Assembly: GCF_902167145.1 (NCBI RefSeq)
Contig: NC_050097.1
Span: 115,663,982-115,727,981 of the forward strand
Source: Zea mays
Lineage: Eukaryota > Streptophyta > Magnoliopsida > Poales > Poaceae
Length of the DNA stretch: 64,000 bases
Reading direction: 5' to 3'
Under the pieces are notes generated by a model. It was not told where the DNA came from and did not search any database. It was given only the letters and a program-made list of their open reading frames with translations. The translations under genes were made by a program, and so were the position numbers. Below, one piece after another: positions 40,418 to 51,548 of this stretch (position 1 is its first letter; each line of letters begins with the position of its first letter).

Positions 40418-43400
40418 TTAGCAAAAGAAATTTCTAGAATCAAGAATATTAAGCTCATGCCTAAGTCTGGTAAAAGATTGTTCATCGAGTGGCTTGGTAA
40501 AGATATCGGCTAATTGATCTTTAGTGTTAATGTATGAAATCTCGATATCCCCCTTTTGTTGGTGATCCCGAAGAAAATGATACCGAATGGCTATGTGTTT
40601 AGTGCGGCTGTGCTCGACGGGATTGTCGGCCATTTTGATTGCACTCTCATTATCACATAGCAAAGGGACTTTGGTTAATTTGTAACCGTAGTCCCGCAGG
40701 GTTTGCCTCATCCAAAGCAATTGCGCGCAACAATGGCCTGCGGCAATGTACTCGGCTTCGGCGGTAGAAAGAGCGACCGAATTTTGCTTCTTTGAAGCCC
40801 ATGACACCAAGGATCTTCCCAAGAACTGGCAAGTCCCCGATGTGCTCTTCCTATTAATTTTACACCCCGCCCAATCGGCATCCGAATAACCAATCAAATC
40901 AAATGTGGATCCCCGAGGGTACCAAAGCCCAAACTTAGGAGTATAAGCTAAATATCTCAAGATTCGTTTTACGGCCGTAAGGTGTGATTCCTTAGGGTCG
41001 GCTTGGAATCTTGCACACATGCAAACAGAAAGCATAATGTCCGGTCGAGATGCACATAAATAAAGCAATGAACCTATCATCGACCGGTATACCTTTTGAT
41101 CCACGGACTTACCTCCCGTGTCGAGATCGAGATGCCCATTTGTTCCCATGGGTGTCTTGATGGGCTTGGCATCCTTCATTCCAAACTTGGTTAGTATGTC
41201 TTGAGTGTATTTGGTTTGACAAATGAAGGTGCCCTCTTGGAGTTGCTTGACTTGGAATCCTAGAAAATACTTCAACTCCCCCATCATCGACATCTCGAAT
41301 TTCTGTGTCATGATCCTACTAAACTCTTCACAAGTAGACTCGTTAGTAGACCCAAATATAATATCATCAACATAAATTTGGCATACAAACAAGTCATTTT
41401 CAAGAGTTTTAGTAAAGAGTGTAGGATCGGCCTTGCCGACTTTGAAGCCATTAGCAATAAGGAAATCTCTAAGGCATTCATACCATGCTCTTGGGGCTTG
41501 CTTGAGCCCATAAAGCGCCTTAGAGAGCCTATAGACATGGTTAGGGTACTTACTATCTTCAAAGCCAGGAGGTTGCTCAACATAGACCTCTTCCTTGATT
41601 GGTCCGTTGAGGAAGGCACTTTTCACGTCCATTTGATAAAGCTTAAAGCCATGGTAAGTAGCATAGGCCAATAATATACGAATTGACTCAAGCCTAGCTA
41701 CGGGTGCATAGGTTTCACCGAAATCCAAACCTTCGACTTGGGAGTATCCCTTGGCCACAAGTCGAGCTTTGTTCCTTGTCACCACACCATGCTCGTCTTG
41801 CTTGTTGCGGAAGACCCATTTGGTTCCTACAACATTTTGGTTAGGACGTGGAACCAAATGCCATACCTCATTTCTAGTGAAGTTGTTGAGCTCCTCTTGC
41901 ATCGCCACCACCCAATCCGAATCTTGGAGAGCTTCCTCTACCCTGTGTGGCTCAATAGAGGAAACAAAAGAGTAATGTTCACAAAAATGAGCAACCCGAG
42001 ATCTAGTAGTTACCCCCTTATGAATGTCGCCGAGGATGGTGTCGACGGGGTGATCTCGTTGGATTGCTTGGTGGACTCTTGGGTGTGGCGGCCTTTGCTC
42101 TTCATCCTCCTTGTCTTGATCAGTTGCATCTCCCCCTTGATCATTGCCGTCATCTTGAGGTGGCTCATTTGCTTGATCTTCTACTTCATCAACTTGAGCT
42201 TCATCCTCATTTTGAGTTGGTGGAGATGCTTGCATGGAGGAGGAAGGTTGATCTTGTGCATTTGAAGGCTCTTTGGATTCCTTAGGACACACATCCCCAA
42301 TGGACATGTTCCTTAGCGCTATGCATGGAGCCTCTTCTTCACCTATCTCATCAAGATCAACTTGCTCTACTTGAGAGCCATTAGTTTCATCAAACACAAC
42401 GTCACATGAGACTTCAACTAGTCCAGTGGACTTGTTAAAGACCCTATATGCCCTTGTGTTTGAGTCATAACCAAGTAAAAAGCCTTCTACAGTCTTAGGA
42501 GAAAATTTAGATTTTCTACCTCTTTTAACAAGAATAAAACATTTGCTACCAAAGACTCTAAAATAAGAAATGTTGGGCTTTTTACCGGTTAGGAGTTCAT
42601 ATGATGTCTTCTTGAGGATTCGGTGAAGATATAACCGGTTGATGGCGTAGCAGGCGGTGTTGACTGCCTCGGCCCAAAACCGATCCGAAGTCTTGTATTC
42701 ATCAAGCATGGTCCTGGCCATGTCCAATAGAGTTCGATTCTTCCTCTCCACTACACCATTTTGTTGTGGAGTGTAGGGAGAAGAGAACTCATGCTTGATG
42801 CCCTCCTCCTCAAGAAAGCCATCGATTTGAGAGTTCTTGAACTCCGTCCCGTTGTCGCTTCTTATTTTCTTGATCCTTAAGCCAAACTCATTTTGAGCCT
42901 GTCTCAAGAATCCTTTTAAGGTCTCTTGGGTTTGAGATTTTTCCTGTAAAAAGAATACCCAAGTGAAGCGAGAATAATCATCCACAATAACTAGACAGTA
43001 CTTACTCCCGCCGATGCTTATGTAAGCAATCGGGCCGAATAGATCCATGTGGAGTAGCTCAAGCGGCCTGTCGGTCGTCATGATGTTCTTGTGTGGATGA
43101 TGGGTGCCAACTTGCTTCCCGGCTTGGCATGCACTACAAATTCTGTCTTTCTCAAAATGAACATTGGTTAATCCTAGAATGTGTTCTCCCTTTAGAAGCT
43201 TATGAAGATTCTTCATTCCAACATGGGCTAGTCGGCGGTGCCAGAGCCAACCCATGTTAGTCTTAGCAATTAAGCAAGTGTCGAGTTCAGCTCTATCAAA
43301 ATCTACCAAGTATAGCTGACCCTCTAACACTCCCTTAAAAGCTATTGAATCATCACTTCTTCTAAAGACAGTGACACCTATATCAGTGAATAGACAGTTG

Positions 43401-43660
43401 TAGCCCATTTGACATAATTGTGAAACGGAAAGCAAATTGTAATCTAAAGAATCTACAAGAAAAACATTGGAAATAGAATGGTCAGAAGATATAGCAATTT
43501 TACCAAGACCTTTGACCAAACCTTGATTTCCATCCCCGAATGTGATAGCTCGTTGGGGATCTTGGTTTTTCTCATATGAGGAGAACATCCTTTTCTCCCC
43601 GGTCATGTGGTTTGTGCACCCGCTGTCGAGTATCCAACTTGAGCCCCCGGATGCATAAAC
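40418..43660 (-). CDS. Copia pol: protease, integrase, RT, RNase H
   Basis: The frame opens after a TAG at 43661-43663; the first ATG is at 43604-43606, but the protease active site ([11 protein letters not shown], Asp codon 43625-43627) is upstream of it, so expression needs readthrough, frameshifting or splicing. Numbering from that ATG, integrase has D188 (LLHMDLFG), D251 (RSDNGTEF) and E287 (GVVERKNRT), a DD35E pattern. RT has [19 protein letters not shown] and catalytic YVDD at 745-748. RNase H starts with YSDADWAG near 908 and includes [10 protein letters not shown] and DNESAI. The C-terminus ends [13 protein letters not shown] plus a short tail. No internal stop. Confidence 0.95.
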   Translation of the reverse strand, partial: VYASGGSSWILDSGCTNHMTGEKRMFSSYEKNQDPQRAITFGDGNQGLVKGLGKIAISSDHSISNVFLVDSLDYNLLSVSQLCQMGYNCLFTDIGVTVFRRSDDSIAFKGVLEGQLYLVDFDRAELDTCLIAKTNMGWLWHRRLAHVGMKNLHKLLKGEHILGLTNVHFEKDRICSACQAGKQVGTHHPHKNIMTTDRPLELLHMDLFGPIAYISIGGSKYCLVIVDDYSRFTWVFFLQEKSQTQETLKGFLRQAQNEFGLRIKKIRSDNGTEFKNSQIDGFLEEEGIKHEFSSPYTPQQNGVVERKNRTLLDMARTMLDEYKTSDRFWAEAVNTACYAINRLYLHRILKKTSYELLTGKKPNISYFRVFGSKCFILVKRGRKSKFSPKTVEGFLLGYDSNTRAYRVFNKSTGLVEVSCDVVFDETNGSQVEQVDLDEIGEEEAPCIALRNMSIGDVCPKESKEPSNAQDQPSSSMQASPPTQNEDEAQVDEVEDQANEPPQDDGNDQGGDATDQDKEDEEQRPPHPRVHQAIQRDHPVDTILGDIHKGVTTRSRVAHFCEHYSFVSSIEPHRVEEALQDSDWVVAMQEELNNFTRNEVWHLVPRPNQNVVGTKWVFRNKQDEHGVVTRNKARLVAKGYSQVEGLDFGETYAPVARLESIRILLAYATYHGFKLYQMDVKSAFLNGPIKEEVYVEQPPGFEDSKYPNHVYRLSKALYGLKQAPRAWYECLRDFLIANGFKVGKADPTLFTKTLENDLFVCQIYVDDIIFGSTNESTCEEFSRIMTQKFEMSMMGELKYFLGFQVKQLQEGTFICQTKYTQDILTKFGMKDAKPIKTPMGTNGHLDLDTGGKSVDQKVYRSMIGSLLYLCASRPDIMLSVCMCARFQADPKESHLTAVKRILRYLAYTPKFGLWYPRGSTFDLIGYSDADWAGCKINRKSTSGTCQFLGRSLVSWASKKQNSVALSTAEAEYIAAGHCCAQLLWMRQTLRDYGYKLTKVPLLCDNESAIKMADNPVEHSRTKHIAIRYHFLRDHQQKGDIEISYINTKDQLADIFTKPLDEQSFTRLRHELNILDSRNFFC

Positions 43661-43673
43661 CTACAAAACAAAT

Positions 43674-46370
43674 TTAGTTCTTGATTTTAGGTACCCAAAC
43701 TGTTTTGGGTCCTTTGGCATTAGAAATAAGAACTTTGGGTACCCAAACACAAGTTTTTGACCCCTTGTGTTTGCCCCCAACAAACTTGGCAACGACCTTG
43801 CCGGATTTGTTAGTCAAAACATAGGATGCATCAAAAGTTTTAAATGAAATAGCATGATCATTTGATGCATTAGGAGTTTTCTTTCTAGGCAACTTAGCAC
43901 GGGTTGGTTGCCTAGAACTAGATGTCTCACCCTTATACATAAAAGCATGATTAGGGCCAGAGTGAGACTTCCTAGAATGAATTTTCCTAATTTTGCTCTC
44001 AGGATAACCGGCAGGGTATAAAATGTAACCCTCGTTATCTTGAGGCATGGGAGCCTTGCCCTTAACAAAGTTAGACAAATTCTTAGGAGGGGCATTAAGT
44101 TTGGCATTGTCTCCCCTTTGGAAGCCAATGCCATCCTTGATGCCAGGGCGTCTCCCATTATAGAGCATACTTCTAGCAAATTTAAATTTTTCATTTTCTA
44201 AGTTATGCTCGGCAATTTTAGCATCTAGTTTTGCTATGTGATCATTTTGTTGTTTAATTAACGACATGTGATCATGAATAGCATTAACATCAATATCTCT
44301 ACATCTAGTGCAAATAGAAACATGCTCAACATTAGATGCAGAGGGTTTGCAAGATTTAAGTTCTACAACCTTAGCATGCAACATTTCATTCTTAGTTCTA
44401 AGGTCGGAAATGGTAGCATTGCAAACATCAAAATCTTTAGCCTTAGCAATCAAATTTTCATTCTCTAATCTAAGGCTAGCAAGAGAAATGTTTAATTCTT
44501 CAATCCTAGCAAGCAAATTATCATTATTATCTCTAGGATTGGGAATTGAAATATTACAAACATGAGAATCAACCTTAGCATTTAAACTAGCATTTTCATT
44601 TCTAAGGTTGTCAATTATCTCACGGCAAGTGCTTAGCTCACTAGATAATTTTTCACATTTTTCAATTTGTAAAGCGTAAGCATTTTTAACCTTAACATGT
44701 TTCTTGTTTTCCTTAATAAGAAGGTCCTCTTGTGAATCCAAAAGGTCATCCTTTTCATGAATAGCACTAACCAATTCATTCAATTTTTCCTTTTGAGCTA
44801 TGTTAAGGTTGGCAAAAAGGGAACGCAAATTATCTTCCTCATCACTAGCATTGTCATCACTAGAGGATTCATATTTAGTGGAGGATTTAGATTTAACCTT
44901 CTTTTTGCCGTCCTTTGCCATGAGGCACTTGTGGCCGACGTTGGGGAAGAGGAGTCCCTTGGTGACGGCGATGTTGGCGGCGTCCTCGTCGTTGGAGGAG
45001 TCGCTTGAGCTCTCGTCGGAGTCCCACTCGCGACAAACATGGGCATCACCGCCCTTCTTCTTGTAGTACCTTTTCTTTTCCCTCCTCTTGCCCTTCTTGT
45101 CGTTATCCCTGTCACTATCACTTGATAATGGACATTTAGCGATAAAGTGACCGGGCTTACCACACTTGTAGCAAACCTTCTTGGAACGGGATTTGTAATC
45201 CTTCCCCTTCCGTTGCTTGAGGATTTGGCGAAAGCTTTTGATGATTAAAGCCATCTCCTCATTGTCGAGCTTGGAGGCGTCAATTGGTTGTCTACTTGGT
45301 GTAGACTCTTCCTTCTTGTCCTCCGTTGCCTTGAAGGCTACCGGTTGCGCCTCGGATGTGGATGGTTCGTCAAGCTCGTTGATTTTCTTTGAACCTTTAA
45401 TCATGCATTCAAAGCTCACAAAATTCCCGATAACTTCCTCGGGGGTCATTTTAGTATATCTAGGATTACCACGAATTAATTGAACTTGAGTGGGGTTAAG
45501 GAAAATGAGAGATCTTAGAATAACCTTAACCACCTCGTGGTCGTCCCACTTTACGCTCCCGAGGTTGCGCACTTGGTTCACCAAAGTTTTGAGCCGGTTG
45601 TACATGTCTTGTGGCTCTTCCCCTTGGCGAAGACGAAAACGACCGAGCTCCCCCTCGATCGTTTCCCGTTTGGTGATCTTGGTGAGTTCATCACCCTCGT
45701 GCGCCGTCTTGAGTAGGTCCCAAATCTCCTTCGCATTTTTCAACCCTTGCACTTTGTTGTATTCCTCCTTGCTTAGAGAGGAGAGGAGAATGGTTGTAGC
45801 TTGAGAGTTGAAATGCTCGATTTGGGACACCTCATCCTCATCATAGTTCTCATCCCCTATGGACGGTACCTGCGCACCAAACTCAACAACATCCCATATG
45901 CTTTTGTGGAGCGAGGTTAGATGAAATCGCATTAAATCGCTCCACCTAGCGTAATCTTCACCATCAAAAGTTGGTGGTTTGCCTAATGGGACGGAGAGTA
46001 AAGGTGTATGTTTGGAAATGCGAGGGTAGTGTAGGGGGATCTTACTATACTTCTTGCGCTCTTGGCGCTTAGAAGTGACGGATGGCGCATCGGAGTCGGA
46101 GGTCGATGTTGATGAAGTGTCGGTCTCGTAGTAGACCACCTTCCTCATCCTCTTTTGCTTGTCGCCTTTCCGATGCGGCTTGTGGGAAGAAGATTTTTCC
46201 TTCTTCTCTTTGTGGTGAGAAGAGGAAGACCTTTTCTCCTTCCGTTTGGAGGAGTCCTTCTTCTTCTCCTTCCTCTTGGTGCGGGACTCTTCCGATGAAG
46301 TGCTCCCGTGGCTTGTAGTGGGCTTTTCGCCGGTCTCCATCTCCTTCTTGGCGTGATCTCCCGACATCAC
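43674..46370 (-). CDS. Copia gag (898 aa)
   Basis: Starts at ATG 46368-46370 (MMSGDHAKKEMETGEKPTTS), ~45 bp after the 5' LTR and PBS. A Lys/Ser-rich N-terminus is followed by the gag core (GKPPTFDGEDYARWSDLMRF, IWDLLKTAHEGDE, FRLRQGEEPQDMYNRLKTLV). The CCHC knuckle is C400, C403, H408, C413 (CYKCGKPGHFIAKC). The C-terminal half is long and coiled-coil-like with repeated asparagine-rich heptads (residues about 530-740), as in large SIRE-type gags. The frame ends at TAA 43674-43676, about 10 bp before the pol frame opens in another phase. Confidence 0.93.
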   Translation of the reverse strand: MMSGDHAKKEMETGEKPTTSHGSTSSEESRTKRKEKKKDSSKRKEKRSSSSHHKEKKEKSSSHKPHRKGDKQKRMRKVVYYETDTSSTSTSDSDAPSVTSKRQERKKYSKIPLHYPRISKHTPLLSVPLGKPPTFDGEDYARWSDLMRFHLTSLHKSIWDVVEFGAQVPSIGDENYDEDEVSQIEHFNSQATTILLSSLSKEEYNKVQGLKNAKEIWDLLKTAHEGDELTKITKRETIEGELGRFRLRQGEEPQDMYNRLKTLVNQVRNLGSVKWDDHEVVKVILRSLIFLNPTQVQLIRGNPRYTKMTPEEVIGNFVSFECMIKGSKKINELDEPSTSEAQPVAFKATEDKKEESTPSRQPIDASKLDNEEMALIIKSFRQILKQRKGKDYKSRSKKVCYKCGKPGHFIAKCPLSSDSDRDNDKKGKRREKKRYYKKKGGDAHVCREWDSDESSSDSSNDEDAANIAVTKGLLFPNVGHKCLMAKDGKKKVKSKSSTKYESSSDDNASDEEDNLRSLFANLNIAQKEKLNELVSAIHEKDDLLDSQEDLLIKENKKHVKVKNAYALQIEKCEKLSSELSTCREIIDNLRNENASLNAKVDSHVCNISIPNPRDNNDNLLARIEELNISLASLRLENENLIAKAKDFDVCNATISDLRTKNEMLHAKVVELKSCKPSASNVEHVSICTRCRDIDVNAIHDHMSLIKQQNDHIAKLDAKIAEHNLENEKFKFARSMLYNGRRPGIKDGIGFQRGDNAKLNAPPKNLSNFVKGKAPMPQDNEGYILYPAGYPESKIRKIHSRKSHSGPNHAFMYKGETSSSRQPTRAKLPRKKTPNASNDHAISFKTFDASYVLTNKSGKVVAKFVGGKHKGSKTCVWVPKVLISNAKGPKTVWVPKIKN

Positions 46371-46401
46371 TTCGAGCGGTTAGGCTCTAATGAAGCACCG
46401 G

Positions 46402-46413
46402 GCTCTGATACCA
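46402..46413 (-). other. Copia primer-binding site
   Basis: On the minus strand TGGTATCAGAGC directly follows the 5' LTR after 2 bp; this is the standard PBS complementary to the 3' end of initiator tRNA-Met in plant copia elements. Confidence 0.93.
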
Positions 46414-46415
46414 AT

Positions 46416-47703
46416 TGATAGTCGCCTAGAGGGGGGGTGAATAGGGCGAAACTGAAATTTACAAATATAAACACAACTACAAGCCGGGTTAGCGTTAGAA
46501 ATATGGAGTCCGCGAGAGAGGGCGCAAAACAAATCGCAAGCAAATAATGAAGTGAGACACGCGGATTTGTTTTACCGAGGTTCGGTTCTCGCAAACCTAC
46601 TCCCCGTTGAGGAGGCCACAAAGGCCGGGTCTCTTTCAACCCTTCCCTCTCTCAAACGGTCCCTCGGACCGAGTGAGCTTCTCTTCTCAAATCAAAGCCG
46701 GGAACAAAACTTCCCCGCAAGGGCCACCACACAATTGGTGCCTCTTGCCTTGATTACAATGGAGTTTTGATCACAAGAACAAGTGAGAAAGAAAAGAGGC
46801 AATCCAAGCGCAAGAGCTCAAAAGAACACGGCAAATCTCTCTCGCTAATCACTAAAGCCTTGTGTGGAATTGGAGAGGATTTGATCTCTTGTATGTGTCT
46901 AGAATTGAATGCCTAGCTCTTGTAAGTGGTTGAGAAGTGGGAAAACTTGGATGCAATGAATGGTGAGGTGGTTGGGGTATTTATAGCCCCAACCACCAAA
47001 AGTGGCCATTGAGAGGCTGTCTGTTCGATGGCGCACCGGACAGTCCGGTGCCCCCTGCCACGTCATCACTGCCGTTGGATTCTGACCGTTGGAGCTTCTG
47101 ACTTGTGGGCCCTCCAGGGTGTCCGGTGCACACCGGACATGTACTGTTTGCTGTCCGGTGTGCCAGCATGGGCGATTCTGACTCCTGTGCGCGCTGCGCG
47201 CGCATTTATTGCTCTGCAGAGAGCCGTTGGCGCGGAGATAGCCGTTGCTCCGGAGACGCACCGGACAGTTCGGTGCACACCGGACAGTCCGGTGAATTAT
47301 AGTGGACTAGCCGTTGGAGTTTCCCGAAGCTGGCGAGTTCCTGAGGCCGACCTCCCTTGGCGCACCGGACACTGTCCGGTGTACACCGGACAGTCCGGTG
47401 AATTATAGCCGAGTCGCCTCTGGGAATTCCCGAAGGTGGAGAGTTTGAGTCTGAGTTCCCTTGGTGCACCGGACATGTCCGGTGGCGCACCGGACAGTCC
47501 GGTGCGCCAGACCAGGGGTGCCTTCGGTTGCCCCTATGCTCCTTTGTTGAATCCAAAACTTGGTCTTTTTATTGGCTGAGTGTGAACCTTTAACACTTGT
47601 ATAATCTATACACTTGGGCAAACTAGTTAGTCCAAAGATTTGTGTTGGGCAATTCAACCACCAAAATTATATAGGAACTAGGTGTAAGCCTAATTCCCTT
47701 TCA
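46416..47703 (-). repeat. Copia 5' LTR
   Basis: 1288 bp, TG...CA. On the minus strand the U3 part (47700 down to about 46990) contains at least eight CCGGACAGTCCGG-type palindromes between 47033 and 47505, all upstream of the TATA box. Confidence 0.95.
46978..46985 (-). promoter_or_regulatory. Copia LTR TATA box within an inverted repeat
   Basis: TATAAATA on the minus strand sits in the exact middle of GGTTGGGG...CCCCAACC (46970-46994), an 8-bp perfect inverted repeat. The same arrangement is in the other LTR at about 38822-38846. Confidence 0.7.
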
Positions 47704-48172
47704 GTAATATTCGTTTCCGTGAGTCAAGGTACAAAATATCCCTTCTATGCATGATTTATGCACATTACTACATATATTTATGTGTGCGTATTTGTTTTCT
47801 CCCGTAACTGCGCCTTTATTTACGCGCACGAAGAGCACGTATTTCCTTATCTCAAAACCGGTGGGAGATTTTAAATGTTTGCATGGTTTACGCTATCATG
47901 TATCACAGCGTTATGCAGTCGTAACCGGCAAGCACATGCAAATATTCGTTCCCGTGATTCGTGGCATAAAAGATTCCATTTATGCATGAGTTATGCACAT
48001 TTGTACATATATTTATGCGTGCGTATATCGCATGTCGCGTCTCAGCCGGGATACGTGGCTATCCTATGTATGGCTGACGCAAGCTGGCGTCCAGTGGGCC
48101 GAACGTGACCTGATCGGCCTCCTGGCTGGGGCTTCGCCCACTAACGGAAGCCCAGGGCTTCCATTACCTCTT

Positions 48173-48176
<4 letters not shown>
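47704..48176 (+). mobile_element. (TA)n-flanked element, right part after the copia insertion (copy 2)
   Basis: Begins with the second GTAAT target copy and matches 8852-9323, including the second 234-bp unit and the terminus GGAAGCCCAGGGCTTCC. Confidence 0.78.

Positions 48177-48253
<77 letters not shown>
48177..48253. repeat. (TA)n microsatellite, about 38 units
   Basis: Counterpart of 9324-9407, shorter by a few units. Confidence 0.97.
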
Positions 48254-48255
<2 letters not shown>

Positions 48256-48813
48256 CACTAGAAGCACTAGGCTTCAAATATTTAGAGCAAGTCCTGGCCG
48301 ACCACACCTACGACCTTGTCCAGGCCAGTGTGCCCACCCACACTCCAAGTCAGATTGTCGGGTGCGTCCCCCACCCTAAGTCTGTGCACCCAAAAAAATA
48401 GGAAGCATACATGAGTCAAACATTATTCTCTGTAGGCGTGTAAACTTAGAAAAGAGATGTGTGGTGGTTTTTATTTTTAAATGTTTTATTTCCTCTATAA
48501 ATATAGGACCGCTGCACAGTCATGCAGCTAGATTTGTTAGGACCAGTTTATGATATATACTGATACTAATTATAGTATATGATGTAGATATTTATGCAAT
48601 TTGGTAGATTGTTTATGATATATACTAATTATAACTCACAGCACATAGATTGTTTACGTGGGAAGACCAGCTCAGCGAACACAAGGTTCAGTCCCAGAAA
48701 ACCAATTTCGCCGCCCACGTCTGGGCCTGTACGGCGGGAGGTTGACGGAGATACTAGAGCCGCTGCCGGAGCCGAGGGAGACGTCCACGGCTCCAGCCCG
48801 AGAAGACGAACAC
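48254..48813. mobile_element. Truncated TA-flanked element plus copia LTR fragment (copy 2)
   Basis: 48254-48630 matches 9408-9784 and 48631-48813 matches the LTR fragment 9785-9967. The LTR piece differs at about five positions in ~130 bp, far more than the flanking sequence; at two of these copy 2 agrees with the related LTR piece at 13079-13110. Confidence 0.68.
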
Positions 48814-49311
48814 TACACGACGGTTCACTTACAGCGACCTACGGTTGGTCGCTAAAAACTTTTAGCGACCCATAAGGATGGTTGCTGTAAGTGCCGTCGC
48901 TAAAGGCTTTAGCGACCGACATCTTTTTAGCGACCGACCATCCATTGCTAATATTATATATTTAGCGACCAACTGTGGGTTGTTGTACTATAGATTTAGC
49001 AACCAATCGTGAGTCGTTATACTATACATTTAGCAACCAACAGAAAGTTGCCCCTAGTTATAGTCGTTAATAATGATAATATACCATTAATTAGCATTCA
49101 ACAACTGTTATATATACAAAAGCATCACAAATCACCAATTTTTATACACATAATCACATAGATATACAAATTTAATTAGTATTGCACAATGATAGATCCA
49201 CATCACATAAACCATCAACAAGCACCACAACAAAATCATTCACAAAACCTACACATGTTATTATGTTTTGCACATATTTGCAAACACTTTACAAAATCAT
49301 TCACAAAAGTA

Positions 49312-49503
49312 CTAACACTTCAAGTGATTCGCAAAAGCCTTCTCCTCCAAATCTTTAGATTTAAGATAAGTCACTGACTTAGCTTCCAGTAGAGCATTTT
49401 CAGCTGTTCCAGAGGTTGCTGTTGATGCTTTATGTTGAGCAGCCTCTAGCTCCTTCAGAGCATTTTCAAGCGGTGTCTTTAAATTATGCTCTATTACTTC
49501 CAT
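49312..49503 (-). pseudogene. Coiled-coil exon of unknown protein (complete in copy 2)
   Basis: 63 codons from ATG 49501-49503 to TAG 49312-49314, preceded on the minus strand by a T-rich 3' splice site (TTTTTTAGGAA). The composition is Glu/Lys/Ala-rich (ELEAAQHKAS, AKSVTYLKSKDLEEKAFANH), predicting a helix. It may be the terminal exon of a transposon-encoded protein. I do not recognise it and see no partner exons. Confidence 0.35.
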
Positions 49504-49889
49504 TTCCTAAAAAATAACATATTCTATTAAAGTGATGTGCGGGGCAGCCCTATGCTTTGCATGGGAAAACTATATGCCAAAAGGCAAACATAAATAGCAT
49601 TTCAAAGGATGGCATTCAAGTGAAGAGTACAAGTTAACGAACACCACACATGGCTCAAGCATTAGAAAGCTCCACACAGGCTGACTGCTACTTTATGATA
49701 CTCATTATAGAACAAGGCAACATGGAATTCCTCATGAATGGGTTTAAAGTAATTCCTTATGCAGAGACAAAATCACAATTTTGTTTTAGGGTATTCATGA
49801 CCTCTGCCACAATGTTCAGATAAATTTATCATTCTGGTAAACATTTGCCTATGACAAAATGAAGAAACAAACAATGATTGTCTCTCTGA

Positions 49890-49955
49890 TTCAAGACCGG
49901 CACCGAGCGCAAGGATGCCACGGACTCCACGCTCGCCGCCTACCATGCCGCGTAG
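49890..49955 (+). pseudogene. Captured 14-3-3-like exon fragment (copy 2)
   Basis: Same 21-codon piece as 11009-11074, with one codon changed (AAC to GAC). It ends in TAG in both copies. Confidence 0.55.
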
Positions 49956-50585
49956 GTAGCAGTTCGGCAGGCAGTCATTTGTCTGAAAAAAATACTTACA
50001 TGACTAAATTCACCAAATAGTGCCACATACCTATTTAGCCTGGAGACATAAAGAAAAACTTTGGGATGGAGGATGTTAAAATAGTATGGCTCAATTAATT
50101 TAGTGTTAAGACATAGTATGTCTGCAAATACATATATTCCCCATTACAAAGCTAACCCAAGAACTGCTACCTGCCTTGACATAGATGATTATTAAAAGCT
50201 ATAGATTCATGAGATGCTGTCTGGTTTAGGCCCCCTGCCTCCACTAAGTGTGACATAATCCAATTAACAAAATCATGTAATCAATATGTTGACATGGTGA
50301 CAAATTCTACAATGCTAATCCATACATAGGTCGAGGACACTACAGCTACCCACAGATCTCACCAGCACATGGATGTTCACATTGAACACACGTTGCATGA
50401 TGTGCAAGAATTCAATAACAGAAGGGGCTGCTGCCCTATCTTAGTGAAATTTTAGCTGTTCTGTTTGGAGGTTGTGCTTCTGCGCAGTTGGGTAATGGCA
50501 CTTTCAGTTCAATTCAAAAATATGCAGTACGCACCGAGAACCATGCAGTTCATATATGTGCTCAGTAGCAGCAAAGTAGTTAAGA

Positions 50586-50796
50586 GATGGCAAGGTCAGG
50601 AATCACCTTTGTCGCCAGCCGGTCGTACCGCGCCGCCGACCGCCCGCTCGGGTTGCCGAGCACCAGCGTGAACTGGAACGACGCGGCCAGCGCGGTGGCC
50701 GGCGCCTGGCCCGTGCCCGCGCCCGCGACGACGTTGGCGGTGGCGTTGTACAGCGCCAACACGGCGGCCGAGGTGACGACGAAGGTGGGGTGGGAC
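50586..50796 (-). pseudogene. Captured LEA_2-type fragment (copy 2)
   Basis: Counterpart of 11705-11915 with a few substitutions (A to V in the NATANV-AGAG stretch; M-V-A to V-A-A codons near 50760). Confidence 0.5.
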
Positions 50797-51548
50797 GGGC
50801 GGTCAGGAGCAGGACGAGGTCAGCATGGTGATCCCCGCGGCCAGGAGCAGGACGAGGTCAGCATGGCGGCGTTCTTGGCGCGGGCTGGCGTCGGCTGGCA
50901 GGGGCAGGGCGCGGGTGGCCGGGGTCGCCTGGCGGCGTCGGCTCTTCCTGGGCGCAGGGATCCTTGGCGCGGTCACGGTAGAGAGAAGAGAGAGGGAAGA
51001 GAAGGGAGGAGAGAGAGAGAGGCCGGGTGGGAGAAGCAGGTGGCGGCGGCCAGAGGAAGGAGGCGCGCGCGGCTAGGTTAGGGAGGCGGCGGCTGCTTGT
51101 TGGGCCTTGGGCCATTAGTTAGGTTAGGTTTTAGTTTTTTTCTATTTCCTTTTTCTAAATTTGAAATATATTTTTAAATAACCCTAAAATTCATAATGAT
51201 GAAACCAAAATTATTTATAAATAAAAAAAGTTATTTTTGGACTAGTACTTATTATATTATTTATTTGGATTTTTACTTAACAAGAAATGCTATTCGATAT
51301 CCAAAATCAATTAAGAGAAATAAAAAATCATTGAGTAGTTAAATCATTTAGTAGTTAAAACAGTCACATGTCAATCAATAGCGACCAACCGTCGGATGTC
51401 CACCTATCTCTATAGCGACCAATCTTGAGTAGTTAAATTTCTAGACTTTTAGCGACCAATGGCCCGTCGCTATAAATGCATTTAGCGACCAACTATCGGT
51501 ACATAACTTTTAGCGACCAACCGTCTGTCCCTAATAAGGGTCGCTAAA

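Larger units (their letters stand above)
38263..47703 (-). mobile_element. Complete copia retrotransposon, SIRE/Maximus (Opie/Ji-like), minus strand
   Basis: 9.4 kb with LTRs TGATAGTCGCC...CCCTTTCA at 38263-39575 and 46416-47703. The target duplication GTAAT lies at 38258-38262 and 47704-47708, and the uninterrupted site is preserved at 8852-8856 of copy 1. The minus strand carries PBS, gag, pol in copia order and a PPT. LTRs differ by about 7 substitutions and 3 indels over ~1.29 kb by hand count (~0.5%). All major frames are open, so it is a young and possibly autonomous element. No env-like frame is seen. Confidence 0.96.
48814..51548. mobile_element. TTTAGCGACC element with captured fragments (copy 2)
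   Basis: Duplicate of 9968-12665. Differences include the 35 bp near 49464-49500 that copy 1 has lost, and small indels around 50750-50960. It contains the same 14-3-3-like (49890-49955, plus strand) and LEA_2-like (about 50586-50796, minus strand) fragments. Confidence 0.6.

Noticed and set aside
41738..42265. Plus-strand frame of 175 residues inside the copia pol region
   Set aside because: Antisense to the intact RT region; hydrophobic composition comes from the complement of the coding strand.
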